Below, one piece after another: positions 18,511-27,227 of a DNA stretch of 64,000 nt (position 1 is the first letter of the stretch; every line of letters begins with the position of its first letter). The stretch is from Clostridia bacterium (GTDB taxonomy: Bacteria; Bacillota; Clostridia; Lachnospirales; Lachnospiraceae): NCBI GenBank assembly GCA_910574255.1, contig CAJTAK010000001.1, positions 1 to 64,000 on the forward strand, given 5' to 3'. The translations under genes were made by a program, and so were the position numbers. The notes below the pieces were generated by a model. That model saw only the letters and a program-made list of their open reading frames with translations. It was not told where the DNA came from and searched no databases.

Positions 18511-19400
18511 ATCTTGGTATACGGGGAAAAGAGATGTACGAATTCCATGGCCGCGGGGCTTAAGGGAAGCTGTTCATTGTGGATGAGTACAATTTGCCGG
18601 CGGGGGAGCGCCTCCGTCAAGGTCAGAGGAAACAGATCCGGATGGGCGCTTTTTTGGCAATAGTCCGGTACAAAGGCGATCCCCAGACCGATAGCTGCCA
18701 TATCTAGAAGCAGATCATTGCTGCTTAGTTCAATCTCAGGAACGAGATCCAGCTGATGCTGCTGAAAGAGATTGTGAAGAAATTCACTGGTAGTGCTTTT
18801 GCGGGCAAGCATCAGAATCGGATAGTCCAACAGATCCTGGAAGGAAAGCTGCCGGTTCTCCAGATGAAAGCAGTTGCGGTTGGCCAGAAAGACGTCCTGA
18901 AATTCCAGGACCCTTTTTAAATGACCGGAATGCTCCAGACGGGAATTGGGGTAATTGATGAAAATCAAATCTACCTGTCCGTTTTCCAGCAGATCCACAC
19001 AGCCGATGGAAGTACGGTTGGTGACTTTGATGTGGACACCGGGAAAGGCCTTGTGGAACCGGCTTAAATAGGGAAGCAGTACATAGCGGCAGATAGTATC
19101 GCTGGCGCCGATGCGGAGTTGGCCGCCGTTTAAGGAATGAGTCTCCAAAATCTGACTTTCCCCCCGGCGGATCAGATGGATGGCAGGCTCAATATGGCGC
19201 AGAAGAATCTCGCCTTCCGGAGTCAACTGGACACGCTTGGTACTTCGGATAAAGAGGTTTTGATTTAATTTCTTTTCCAGTACCTTGATAGACTGGCTTA
19301 CGGCGGACTGGGAGATAAAGAGCTGCTTGGAGGCTTCGGAAAAGCTTAAGGAAACAGCTACATGATAAAATACCTTGTATAATTCATAATTAATGTCCAT
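18507..19400 (-). CDS. LysR-family transcriptional regulator
   Basis: 297 residues. N-terminal winged helix-turn-helix (residues 1-60, SFSEASKQLFISQSAVSQSIKVLE) and a C-terminal periplasmic-binding-like effector domain (from about 90, LRIGASDTICRYVLLPYL). Divergent from purL, with 205 AT-rich bp between the start codons where LysR proteins usually bind. What it senses cannot be read; control of purL is possible by position only. Its TAG stop lies within the CTAG end of the adjacent palindromic element, so the natural C-terminus may have been altered by that insertion. Confidence 0.87.
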   Translation of the reverse strand: MDINYELYKVFYHVAVSLSFSEASKQLFISQSAVSQSIKVLEKKLNQNLFIRSTKRVQLTPEGEILLRHIEPAIHLIRRGESQILETHSLNGGQLRIGASDTICRYVLLPYLSRFHKAFPGVHIKVTNRTSIGCVDLLENGQVDLIFINYPNSRLEHSGHLKRVLEFQDVFLANRNCFHLENRQLSFQDLLDYPILMLARKSTTSEFLHNLFQQHQLDLVPEIELSSNDLLLDMAAIGLGIAFVPDYCQKSAHPDLFPLTLTEALPRRQIVLIHNEQLPLSPAAMEFVHLFSPYTKI

Positions 19401-19502
19401 AAAAGCTTCCTTTTCGGCACAATATAGTCTTTTTCAGGATTATACCATAGATATAGGAGAAATGCTATTAGGCAAATTAATAAATAAAATTAAATCTATT
19501 AA

Positions 19503-19532
19503 TTATACTTATTATAGAATTTATGTTATGAT
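19503..19532 (+). promoter_or_regulatory. Possible purL promoter in the lysR-purL intergenic region
   Basis: TTATAC (19503-19508), 18-nt spacer, TATGAT (19527-19532), inside a very AT-rich stretch. Weak -35. Confidence 0.35.
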
Positions 19533-19605
19533 GGTTCATATCTAAGATACGGATTATGCTGGGAGCATAGCCATGGCAAAGCAGGAAAAAACAAGGAGGT
19601 CATGT

Positions 19606-22600
19606 ATGAGCAATGTAAGAAGAATCTTTGTGGAAAAGAAGAAGCCTTTTGCAGTAAGGGCAAAGGAGCTGCTGGAGGAGATTAAAAGCTATCTGGGAAT
19701 TGACGGTGTATCAGAGGTACGGGTGCTGATTCGCTATGATGTGGAGAATATTTCGGATGAGATATTCAAGGCAGCCTGCAGGACTGTGTTTTCCGAGCCT
19801 CCGGTGGATATGCTCTATGAAGAGCAGTTTGATACGGCAGAGAATTCCCGCATTTTCAGTGTGGAATATCTTCCGGGACAGTTTGATCAGAGAGCGGATT
19901 CTGCGGTACAGTGCGTGAAGTTTTTAAAGGAGGATGAAGAACCGGAGATTCAGACGGCAACTACCTATGTGATTACCGGAGATATTTCCGATGAGGAATT
20001 TGCCTCTATCAAGAGCTTCTGTATTAATCCGGTGGATTCCAGAGAGACTGGGATGGTAAAGCCGGAAACTCTGGTGACGGACTTTGAGGAACCTGCGGAC
20101 GTGAAGATTCTGGAGGGCTTCTGCCAAATGGAGGAAGCTGCCTTTAGAGAACTCTATGCTTCTTTTGGACTGGCTATGACATTCAAGGATTTTCTGCATA
20201 TACAAAAATATTTCAGGGAAGAGGAAAAGCGCGATCCCTCAATGACTGAGATTCGGGTGCTGGACACCTATTGGTCGGATCATTGCCGCCATACCACATT
20301 TTCTACAGAGCTTAAGGATGTGACATTTGGGGAGGGCTATTACCGAAAGCCTATAGAGGATACCTATCGGCAATATCTTTCTGACAGGGAAGAGATTTTT
20401 AAGGGACGCAGGGATAAGTTTGTGTGTCTCATGGATTTGGCGCTTATGGCTATGCGGAAGCTGAAGGCAGAGGGAAATTTGGAGGATCAGGAGGAATCTG
20501 AGGAGATCAATGCCTGCTCTATTGTGGTTCCGGTAGAGGTGGACGGCGAGATCGAGGAATGGCTGGTGAACTTTAAGAATGAAACCCACAACCACCCCAC
20601 GGAGATTGAGCCCTTCGGCGGCGCTGCAACCTGTCTGGGCGGCGCCATACGTGATCCCTTATCCGGGCGTACCTATGTATATCAGGCTATGCGTGTGACC
20701 GGAGCGGCGGATCCTACCGTGTCCGTAAAGGATACCTTAAAGGGGAAGCTGCCTCAGAAGAAGCTGGTGCGGGGAGCGGCCAGCGGCTACAGCTCCTACG
20801 GAAACCAGATTGGGCTGGCTACCGGATATGTAAAGGAGATCTACCATCCGGCTTATGTGGCGAAGCGTATGGAGATCGGTGCGGTTATGGGGGCGGCTCC
20901 CCGCAGGGATGTTATCAGAGAGACTTCGGACCCGGGAGACTTGATTGTACTGCTGGGCGGCCGGACAGGCCGTGACGGATGCGGCGGAGCTACCGGCTCT
21001 TCCAAGGTGCATACAGAGGCTTCCATTAAGACCTGCGGCGCAGAGGTTCAGAAGGGAAATGCTCCGACGGAGCGGAAGATTCAAAGATTGTTCCGCAGGC
21101 CAGAGGTAACGCAGCTCATTAAGAAATGCAACGATTTCGGAGCGGGGGGCGTGTCTGTGGCCATCGGAGAGCTGGCGGCCGGACTGCGTGTCAATCTGGA
21201 TCTGGTGCCGAAGAAGTATGCCGGCCTTGACGGAACGGAGATTGCCATATCCGAATCTCAGGAGCGTATGGCGGTTGTGATAGACAAAAAGGACGAGGAA
21301 GCATTTCTCTCCTTTGCGAAGGAGGAAAATCTGGAGGCTGTCACTGTGGCGGCGGTGACCGAGGATCCCAGGCTGGTTCTTCTTTGGAGAGGAAAAGAGA
21401 TTGTGAATATCTCCAGAGCCTTTCTGGATACAAACGGAGCTCACCAGGAAACAGCGGTGGCTGTGGATATGCCGGATGAGGGACAGAAGTATTTTGTAAG
21501 AAATGAAGTGGAGGATGTAAGGGCCAAGTGGCTGGATACGCTGAGCGATCTGAATGTCTGCTCTCAGAAGGGACTGGTGGAGATGTTTGACGGCTCCATC
21601 GGGGCAGGCAGCGTATTGATGCCTTATGGCGGCAAATATCAGCTTACCGAGACGCAGACTATGATTGCCAGGCTTCCTGTACGAAAGGGAAAGACGGATA
21701 CGGTAACTATGATGAGCTATGGCTTTGATCCCTATCTCTCCAGCTGGAGTCCTTATCACGGGGCGGTTTATGCAGTGCTGGAGTCTGTGGCAAGGATCGT
21801 GGCCTCCGGCGGCGATTTCCGTAAGATTCGTTTTACCTTCCAGGAGTATTTCCGCCGGATGACAGAGGATCCCCACCGCTGGAGCCAACCCTTTGCGGCT
21901 CTTTTGGGCGCCTACAGCGCTCAGGTTGGCTTTGGGCTGCCTTCGATTGGCGGCAAGGACAGTATGTCGGGTTCTTTCAATGATATTGATGTTCCGCCTA
22001 CACTGGTATCCTTTGCGGTGGATATTGCAAGCCATAAGGATATCATTACACCGGAACTTAAGAAAGCCGGGAACAAGCTGGTGCTCATTTCCATAGATCG
22101 GGATTCCTATGATCTGCCGGATTATGAGCAGATTAAGGATTTGTACGGACGGTTCCTCCAGGATGTTAAGGCAGGCAGAATCGTTTCGGCCTATGCTCTG
22201 GACGGAAAAGGTCTGGCGGCGGCCGTCAGCAAGATGGCATTCGGCAATAAGCTGGGAGTTAAGATTGAGCACAATGTGGATAAGAGAGATCTGTTTACGG
22301 CAGGCTTCGGAAATATTGTTGCAGAGGTTTTGGAGGGACGTGTAGGCGAGCTTGCGGTTACTTATACGGTAGTCGGAGAGGTAACAGCAGGCGGTCTGGC
22401 TTACGGCGATATGTATATTGATACGGAGGAGGCCCTTGGCACCTGGACGGCTCCCCTGGAAAAGGTGTTCCCCACCGTTGCGGTTCCCGGAAAAGAGAAG
22501 GTAGAAACGCCCTTATATCGGACAGAGCAGGTTTACGTATGTAAGCATAGGGTAGCAAAGCCCACGGTATTTATTCCGGTATTCCCGGGAACGAACTGTG

Positions 22601-23355
22601 AGTATGACAGCGCCAAAGCCTTTGAACGGGCAGGAGCGGATGTAGAAACATGCGTGTTCCGGAATCTGACGGCGGCGGATATTCGGGAGTCGGTGGAGAT
22701 CTTTGAGCAGGCCATTAATCAGGCACAGATTATTATGTTCCCGGGCGGCTTTTCCGCAGGAGATGAGCCGGACGGATCGGCCAAGTTTTTTGCTACAGCC
22801 TTCCAGAATGAGAAGCTTAAGGAAGCTGTGATGAAGCTTCTCTATGAGCGGGACGGTCTGGCCTTGGGTATCTGCAACGGTTTTCAGGCCTTAATTAAGC
22901 TGGGACTGGTGCCTCATGGGGAGATTGTAGGGCAGACGGCAGATTCGCCTACCTTGACCTTCAATACCATTAACCGCCATGTGTCAAAGATGGTTTACAC
23001 ACGGGTAGCTTCCAATAAGTCCCCCTGGCTTAAGCTGGCGGAGGTTGGGAAGACTTATGTAAATCCGGCTTCCCATGGAGAGGGGCGTTTTGTGGCTGGC
23101 AGGGAATGGATCGACAGGCTCTTTGCAAACGGCCAGGTGGCAACGCAGTATGTGAATCTGGAGGGTGAGCCTACCATGGACGAGTACTGGAATGTGAATG
23201 GCTCCTATGGGGCTATTGAGGGAATCACCAGCCCGGACGGAAGAGTGCTGGGCAAGATGGCTCATTCAGAGCGGAGAGATGAAGCTGTGGCTATGAACAT
23301 TTATGGGGAGCAGGATATGAAGATCTTTGAGTCGGGTGTGGAATATTTTAAATAA
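19606..23355 (+). CDS. purL: Phosphoribosylformylglycinamidine synthase, single-chain
   Basis: Fourth step of purine synthesis: FGAR + ATP + glutamine to FGAM. 1249 residues, synthetase and glutaminase in one chain, as in many Clostridia. Visible: linker DTYWSDHCRHTTF, ATP/substrate segments NFKNETHNHPTEIEPFGGA and GGRTGRDGCGGATGSS, and the C-terminal class I glutaminase (PVFPGTNCEYDSA, GGFSAGDEPDG, nucleophile cysteine in LGICNGFQAL, and ASHGEGRF with the catalytic histidine). I use the ATG at 19606 because AAGGAGGT at 19593-19600 is 5 nt upstream; the frame is open from 19573. No other purine gene is next to it. Confidence 0.95.
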   Translation: MSNVRRIFVEKKKPFAVRAKELLEEIKSYLGIDGVSEVRVLIRYDVENISDEIFKAACRTVFSEPPVDMLYEEQFDTAENSRIFSVEYLPGQFDQRADSAVQCVKFLKEDEEPEIQTATTYVITGDISDEEFASIKSFCINPVDSRETGMVKPETLVTDFEEPADVKILEGFCQMEEAAFRELYASFGLAMTFKDFLHIQKYFREEEKRDPSMTEIRVLDTYWSDHCRHTTFSTELKDVTFGEGYYRKPIEDTYRQYLSDREEIFKGRRDKFVCLMDLALMAMRKLKAEGNLEDQEESEEINACSIVVPVEVDGEIEEWLVNFKNETHNHPTEIEPFGGAATCLGGAIRDPLSGRTYVYQAMRVTGAADPTVSVKDTLKGKLPQKKLVRGAASGYSSYGNQIGLATGYVKEIYHPAYVAKRMEIGAVMGAAPRRDVIRETSDPGDLIVLLGGRTGRDGCGGATGSSKVHTEASIKTCGAEVQKGNAPTERKIQRLFRRPEVTQLIKKCNDFGAGGVSVAIGELAAGLRVNLDLVPKKYAGLDGTEIAISESQERMAVVIDKKDEEAFLSFAKEENLEAVTVAAVTEDPRLVLLWRGKEIVNISRAFLDTNGAHQETAVAVDMPDEGQKYFVRNEVEDVRAKWLDTLSDLNVCSQKGLVEMFDGSIGAGSVLMPYGGKYQLTETQTMIARLPVRKGKTDTVTMMSYGFDPYLSSWSPYHGAVYAVLESVARIVASGGDFRKIRFTFQEYFRRMTEDPHRWSQPFAALLGAYSAQVGFGLPSIGGKDSMSGSFNDIDVPPTLVSFAVDIASHKDIITPELKKAGNKLVLISIDRDSYDLPDYEQIKDLYGRFLQDVKAGRIVSAYALDGKGLAAAVSKMAFGNKLGVKIEHNVDKRDLFTAGFGNIVAEVLEGRVGELAVTYTVVGEVTAGGLAYGDMYIDTEEALGTWTAPLEKVFPTVAVPGKEKVETPLYRTEQVYVCKHRVAKPTVFIPVFPGTNCEYDSAKAFERAGADVETCVFRNLTAADIRESVEIFEQAINQAQIIMFPGGFSAGDEPDGSAKFFATAFQNEKLKEAVMKLLYERDGLALGICNGFQALIKLGLVPHGEIVGQTADSPTLTFNTINRHVSKMVYTRVASNKSPWLKLAEVGKTYVNPASHGEGRFVAGREWIDRLFANGQVATQYVNLEGEPTMDEYWNVNGSYGAIEGITSPDGRVLGKMAHSERRDEAVAMNIYGEQDMKIFESGVEYFK

Positions 23356-23441
23356 AATTTGCAAATATTTCCATAAGCGATTTATCCTGGCCTTTTACAA
23401 CATTCCGGCAGTTTTAACAGCTTGTTAAGGAAGCTGAGGAC

Positions 23442-23470
23442 TTGGAAATTTCGGATTTATGAAGTATAAG
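23442..23470 (+). promoter_or_regulatory. Promoter of the DUF1540 gene
   Basis: TTGGAA (23442-23447), 17-nt spacer, TATAAG (23465-23470), 52 nt before the start codon. Confidence 0.6.
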
Positions 23471-23521
23471 CAGGTGAAAAATACACATACTACTTCTATA
23501 TTTTTATGGAGGTAGAAGAAT

Positions 23522-23842
23522 ATGACAAGATTGGACTGTACCGTAACAAGCTGTATGTATAACAAGGAAAAGAGCTGCTGTAAGGATAATATTCAGGTGG
23601 AAGGAAATAATGCAAAGCATTCCAGAGATACCTGCTGCAGCAGCTTCCGGGAGAGAGGCGAGGGCAACTATCAGAGCTCCGTGGATTATCCCACCAAAGA
23701 AACCAGAGTATCCTGCAAGGCTGAGGAATGTACCTTTAACGAGGACTGCATGTGCCATGCAAAGCATATCGGAATCGCCGGCGGCGGTGCCTGTGAGTGC
23801 CGGGATACGGAGTGCGCTACATTCCGGTGTAAGTGTGAGTAG
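23522..23842 (+). CDS. Cysteine-rich DUF1540 protein (two domains)
   Basis: 106 residues, 15 or more cysteines. Two DUF1540 modules are visible, each beginning with a C-x5-C pattern: LDCTVTSCMYN near residue 5 and VSCKAEECTFN near residue 62, followed by a CxC and further cysteines (CECRDTECATFRCKCE at the end). Such proteins are thought to bind metal; function unknown. Good ribosome site (GGAGGTAG). Monocistronic, with its own promoter and terminator. This is the last core gene before the accessory island. Confidence 0.85.
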   Translation: MTRLDCTVTSCMYNKEKSCCKDNIQVEGNNAKHSRDTCCSSFRERGEGNYQSSVDYPTKETRVSCKAEECTFNEDCMCHAKHIGIAGGGACECRDTECATFRCKCE

Positions 23843-23875
23843 GCGATAGGTTTAAAAATTTGATTCGTGTATAGA

Positions 23876-23918
23876 AAAAGGCTGTTTCCTTTTCGGAGCG
23901 AGAAGGAGGCGGCCTTTT
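23876..23918 (+). terminator. Terminator after the DUF1540 gene
   Basis: A 16-bp stem, 23876-23891 with 23903-23918 (AAAAGGC...GCCTTTT with G-U pairs), 11-nt loop. Confidence 0.7.
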
Positions 23919-23947
23919 GTTGATTTCGTTGTGAAAGGGATTCCCAG

Positions 23948-23994
23948 GTGACCTATTAGGTAAAAAGAGGTATAATAATGTTGACCTAATAGGT
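23948..23994 (+). promoter_or_regulatory. Promoter with two palindromic operators for the TetR gene
   Basis: -35 GTGACC (23948-23953), 17-nt spacer, -10 TATAAT (23971-23976). Palindrome ACCTATTAGGT (23951-23961) overlaps the -35 and ACCTAATAGGT (23984-23994) lies just past the expected start point. Their centres are 33 bp apart, about three helical turns. This is a classic layout for autorepression by the downstream TetR protein. Confidence 0.75.
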
Positions 23995-24022
23995 TAATCT
24001 TTTGCGAACGGAGGAAAATACA

Positions 24023-24658
24023 ATGTCTGTTAAACTATTAGAGTTAGAGCCACAAAGGCGGGATGCTATTCTAAATTCGGCGTTAAAAGAATTTTCTATA
24101 CAAGGATATGATAATGCGTCCACCAATATAATCGCTAAAAATGCCGGGATTTCTAAGGCTCTAATGTTTCACTATGTAAGTAACAAACAAGAGCTATTTC
24201 TCGTCGTATATGATTACTTCTCTGAACTTATCAGAAAAGAGTATTTTGAATTGATGAATTACGAGGAAAGCGATATTTTCAATAGATTGCGGCAATCGTA
24301 TTTTTTGCAGATTAAAATGTCTGAAAAATATCCTTGGATTTTGGACTTTAATAAGCTATCACGCCCCACAAATTCCGCTGAGGTAAACGAAGAACTTGAA
24401 AGTCGAGCACATAAAGAAAAATCGAGTTGCTACCCAAAATTGTTCGATAACATAGATGAAACCAAGTTTAGAAAAGGGTTGAACATAGAAAAATGCAAGC
24501 AGCTTATCTTTTGGTCTAATGTTGGATTTGCTGACCAGCTATTAGAAAAAATTCGAGAGCAGAAAAGCGCTGTTTTGGATAGTGCTACCATTATTTCTGA
24601 ACTTGATGATTATCTTGCTGAACTACGAAAAGTTTTTTATGAACTCAACGACAAATAA
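24023..24658 (+). CDS. TetR-family transcriptional regulator
   Basis: 211 residues. N-terminal DNA-binding domain, residues 1-60 (RRDAILNSALKEFSIQGYDNASTNIIAKNAGISKALMFHYVSNK, a typical TetR helix-turn-helix read in pieces), and a C-terminal helical ligand/dimer domain. The ATG at 24023 is 7 nt after ACGGAGGA. Lower GC than the surrounding core genes. It probably represses its own operon, including the M23 gene 16 nt downstream, through the two palindromes at its promoter. Ligand unknown. Confidence 0.87.
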   Translation: MSVKLLELEPQRRDAILNSALKEFSIQGYDNASTNIIAKNAGISKALMFHYVSNKQELFLVVYDYFSELIRKEYFELMNYEESDIFNRLRQSYFLQIKMSEKYPWILDFNKLSRPTNSAEVNEELESRAHKEKSSCYPKLFDNIDETKFRKGLNIEKCKQLIFWSNVGFADQLLEKIREQKSAVLDSATIISELDDYLAELRKVFYELNDK

Positions 24659-24674
24659 GACTGGGGAACATTCC

Positions 24675-25481
24675 ATGAAGTCAAAAAGAAAACAGCGCAT
24701 CAAGGTTACAGTGATAATTGGGATTGTCTTTCTTTTGATGTTATGTAATGTAGGCGGAAAACATTATTGTGGAGGAGATGAAATGGGAACAGCACAGGAA
24801 CCAATCGTTGTAGCATTTCCTTTAAGGGGTGAATGGCTTGCACCAAACACTCCTGGAACAAAAATTCCTAGTCATGGCACAAACCAATTAGGAACAAGAT
24901 ACGCTTATGACTTTGTGCAAGTAGATTGGAACAGAACAGGCTGGCCAGCATATCGGGCAAGTTTTTTGCGATACCTTTTTTCGGGTATTCCATTAGATCA
25001 ATATTATTGTTGGGGGCAAGAGGTATATTCACCTTGCAATGGAGTTGTTGTCCAAGCTCAAGATGGATATGCGGAAAATTCTAAAACAAACTTATTTTCA
25101 GATACGGTTAATGCCTACAAAAACGCGCATTATTTTGATCCCAAAACAGATGATATACAATCTGTTGCCGGAAACTATATTATCATAGACTGTGGCAACA
25201 ATGTATATGCCGCCCTCGTTCATCTTCAAACAGGTTCTATTCAAGTTTCTGTTGGTCAAAGTGTAAAGACAGGGGATGTAATAGGTCGGGTTGGTCATTC
25301 CGGCAATTCGTATGCACCACATTTGCATTTTCAGCTTATGGACAGCAGCGACATAACGATTGCCAATGGATTACCTTGTGCCTTTGAAGAATATGAAGTT
25401 TATCAAAACAACGAGTGGAATGTTATACAAAACGGTATTCCGACAAGTACAGACAGGATACGCTTTGAAAAAACAGACTGA
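24675..25481 (+). CDS. Exported M23 (LytM-type) peptidase-domain protein
   Basis: 268 residues. Residues 8-25 form an N-terminal hydrophobic helix (signal anchor or signal peptide, IIGIVFLLMLCNVGG). The M23 fold is visible: SHGTNQLGTRYAYDF, SPCNGVVVQAQDG, NYIIIDCGNNVYAALVHL, GDVIGRVGHSGNS and the zinc-binding HLHFQ. The first zinc site is not the standard HxGxD, so activity is uncertain. Members act on peptidoglycan or regulate wall enzymes. Start at 24675 by the GGGGA upstream. It forms an operon with the TetR gene. Confidence 0.8.
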   Translation: MKSKRKQRIKVTVIIGIVFLLMLCNVGGKHYCGGDEMGTAQEPIVVAFPLRGEWLAPNTPGTKIPSHGTNQLGTRYAYDFVQVDWNRTGWPAYRASFLRYLFSGIPLDQYYCWGQEVYSPCNGVVVQAQDGYAENSKTNLFSDTVNAYKNAHYFDPKTDDIQSVAGNYIIIDCGNNVYAALVHLQTGSIQVSVGQSVKTGDVIGRVGHSGNSYAPHLHFQLMDSSDITIANGLPCAFEEYEVYQNNEWNVIQNGIPTSTDRIRFEKTD

Positions 25482-25592
25482 GAAATAGGAAATCAAGACC
25501 GCATAGCATAAAACATCCGCCCAACGGGAAATAAAAAAAACCGTTGTTGCGGCGGCTGATTATCTGCGCGCCAAAACAAAATACAGTAGCCT

Positions 25593-25634
25593 AACGGCGG
25601 TTTTGAAATAGTAAATTTCAAGCCGCCGTTTTCT
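25593..25634 (+). terminator. Terminator after the TetR/M23 pair
   Basis: AACGGCGG plus a T/A-rich part pairs with CCGCCGTT and is followed by TTCTTTT. Stem of about 16 bp with a bulge. Confidence 0.65.
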
Positions 25635-25881
25635 TTTGAAAAAATAGAATACGGAGGGTGTATTAAAGTCGCCCATTTTTAAGGACACGGCGGTATCCGG
25701 GAGGTATCGTTATGTCCTTTTTGTTTTCTGCTCTGCATAACTTGTCAAAAAAAGCATAGCCCCTCCATCGGGTTACTCCGGCCATGAACACGAAATTTGC
25801 AAGTACATAAAGAACCGCGTCATTTCATGCGCCCGCACAGTACAACGCTGTGCGGGCGTTGTCGTTTCTTGTCGTTTCTAC

Positions 25882-25903
25882 TTTGGGACAAACAGTCCCA
25901 AGG
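25882..25903. repeat. GGGACA dyad, copy 1 of 3
   Basis: TTTGGGACAAACAGTCCC followed by AAGG. Matches the copies at 26736 and 27134; each lies upstream of one gene of the recombination module. Confidence 0.6.
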
Positions 25904-25995
25904 TGCGGGGCGGCTCCCCCGGGTGCCGCTCCCCGCCGCCCTCCATATCGTTTCCCGGCAACCCAACCACAAAAAACGATATGGAGGTACATACA

Positions 25996-26406
25996 ATGAC
26001 TATAATCAACTTGCGCGACTTTTACTACTGGTACACCCAGGACGAATATATGGAAGTTACTGACGATGTGGCCGAGGCGCTCCGGGCCAGCGTCCGCTAT
26101 GAAGCGGCCTACCAGCGGCGGCTCTCCCGCCACAAGGCGCAGTATTCGCTGGACTGCGATGACGGCATCGAGTATTCCGCCTGCCTGCGCGAGCTCACCC
26201 CGGACGAGGTGCTGGAGCTCAAGGAGCGGTTCTGCCGTCTGTGGAACGCGCTGAACAGCCTGCCGGAAATCCAGGGCCGTAGGATTGACGCTTGCATCAT
26301 TCTCGGCAGGAGCGTGAAAGAGGTAGCCCGCGCCGAGGGCGTACATGAGGAGTCCGTCCGCCAGTCAATCCAGCGTGGGCTGGAGCGCATGAAAAAAACT
26401 TTTTAA
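25996..26406 (+). CDS. Sigma-70 region 4-like protein of an integrative element
   Basis: 136 residues. The C-terminal third is a helix-turn-helix of the sigma region 4 type (LGRSVKEVARAEGVHEESVRQ then SIQRGLERMKK). The N-terminus (INLRDFYYWYT) is typical of small regulators found in Tn1549-like and other clostridial conjugative transposons. GGAGG at 25983 sets the start. GC-rich, unlike the genes on either side. It probably regulates excision or transfer genes of the parent element, most of which are absent here. Confidence 0.75.
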   Translation: MTIINLRDFYYWYTQDEYMEVTDDVAEALRASVRYEAAYQRRLSRHKAQYSLDCDDGIEYSACLRELTPDEVLELKERFCRLWNALNSLPEIQGRRIDACIILGRSVKEVARAEGVHEESVRQSIQRGLERMKKTF

Positions 26407-26844
26407 TTTTTTCAGATTTCCCACTTGGAAATGATGAAAAAATGTCTCGGTATATGAGAGGAAGTTTTTTCTTCTCCACAACTGAATAGCGGGCGGCCCC
26501 GAGTGAACGCGGGGAGCCGGGCGGCGGGTGCGCTGTGACTTCTCCCACGGGAGGACGAGCGACCAACACCACCGCCGCGAGTGGGGAACCTGCCAGCCCC
26601 ACGGCCACGATCCGCAAGGGACAAGCTGGCCGCTTGCCGCTTGGGGCCGCCGCACAAACAAGGGAACGCCGGGCCGCTACTCGCTGTCTTTTGACGGGCC
26701 AAACATACGGGCCCGGCGCTCCCCATTTCAAACAAGTTCGAGACAAATTGTCCCAAGGTGAGGACAGGCTAAAGGGCGGCACTTTTCGGAGTGCTGCCTT
26801 TTCGCGTTTCCCCACCAACCAAAAACGCAAAAGGAGGTTTTGCC
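26407..26844 (+). other. GC-rich intergenic region of the recombination module
   Basis: About 440 bp between the sigma-like gene and the next small gene. Several open frames overlap on both strands, as expected by chance at this GC content, and none has a ribosome site or a recognisable protein. Contains the second GGGACA dyad at 26736-26757. The stretch 26490-26600 is rich in short complementary GC runs and could be structured RNA, but I cannot define a fold. Confidence 0.4.
26736..26757. repeat. GGGACA dyad, copy 2 of 3
   Basis: TTCGAGACAAATTGTCCC followed by AAGG, same dyad as at 25882. Confidence 0.6.
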
Positions 26845-27111
26845 GTGAAACTGACCGCACAAGAGCTGGAACAAATGAAAAGCGTGGACATCGGCGCGGT
26901 GAGCGCGGATGCGCTGGCTGACGTGAGCGGTATGGCCTTTGACCGCACCCTCCCCCGGGAGGAGCGGCTGGCCCGGTTCGTAAAACGGGCCGTCAATCCC
27001 TACTGCTTTAGCGTGGGCGGCGTGGGCGTGAAAATCGAGTTTGCCGAGGGCGGCCCCTCCCTCCAGGAGACGCTGGCGGCCTTTCTTATCCGGCAAAAGA
27101 GCGGGCTGTAA
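26845..27111 (+). CDS. Small DUF6870-type protein of an integrative element
   Basis: 88 residues from a GTG preceded by AAAAGGAGG. Sequence KLTAQELEQMKSVDIGAVSA and the middle DRTLPREERLARFVKRAVNPYCF read in parts match the small conserved proteins found just upstream of recombinases in clostridial conjugative elements; the DUF number is from memory. Function unknown. No membrane segment. Confidence 0.65.
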   Translation: MKLTAQELEQMKSVDIGAVSADALADVSGMAFDRTLPREERLARFVKRAVNPYCFSVGGVGVKIEFAEGGPSLQETLAAFLIRQKSGL

Positions 27112-27133
27112 CTGCTGTTGCGGCCTGCTCCCA

Positions 27134-27156
27134 CTTCGAGACAAAATGTCCCGAGG
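27134..27156. repeat. GGGACA dyad, copy 3 of 3
   Basis: CTTCGAGACAAAATGTCCC followed by GAGG. Ends 11 nt before the -35 of the recombinase promoter. Confidence 0.6.
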
Positions 27157-27167
27157 CATCGACATCC

Positions 27168-27196
27168 TTGTTGATTGCCCCGGGCAGAGTTATAAT
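27168..27196 (+). promoter_or_regulatory. Promoter of the serine recombinase gene
   Basis: TTGTTG (27168-27173), 17-nt spacer, TATAAT (27191-27196), 32 nt before the start codon. Confidence 0.65.
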
Positions 27197-27227
27197 ATAA
27201 GTGTAATGTGATAGGGAAGGAGGAACA

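Larger units (their letters stand above)
25482..25995 (+). other. Non-coding 5' part of an integrative-element recombination module
   Basis: About 510 bp without a convincing gene. It holds a terminator hairpin (25593-25634), a second hairpin GCCCGCACAG/CTGTGCGGGC at 25831-25857, and the first of three GGGACA dyads (25882-25903). GC rises sharply after about 25800, marking the change from the AT-rich TetR/M23 pair to the GC-rich recombination genes. Confidence 0.5.

Noticed and set aside
20737-22272. Open frame of 511 codons antisense to purL
   Set aside because: It lies opposite a clearly conserved gene, has no ribosome site and no recognisable motif; it comes from codon bias.
26297-26860. 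187-codon minus-strand frame in the recombination module
   Set aside because: GC-rich chance frame overlapping others, no start signal or domain.
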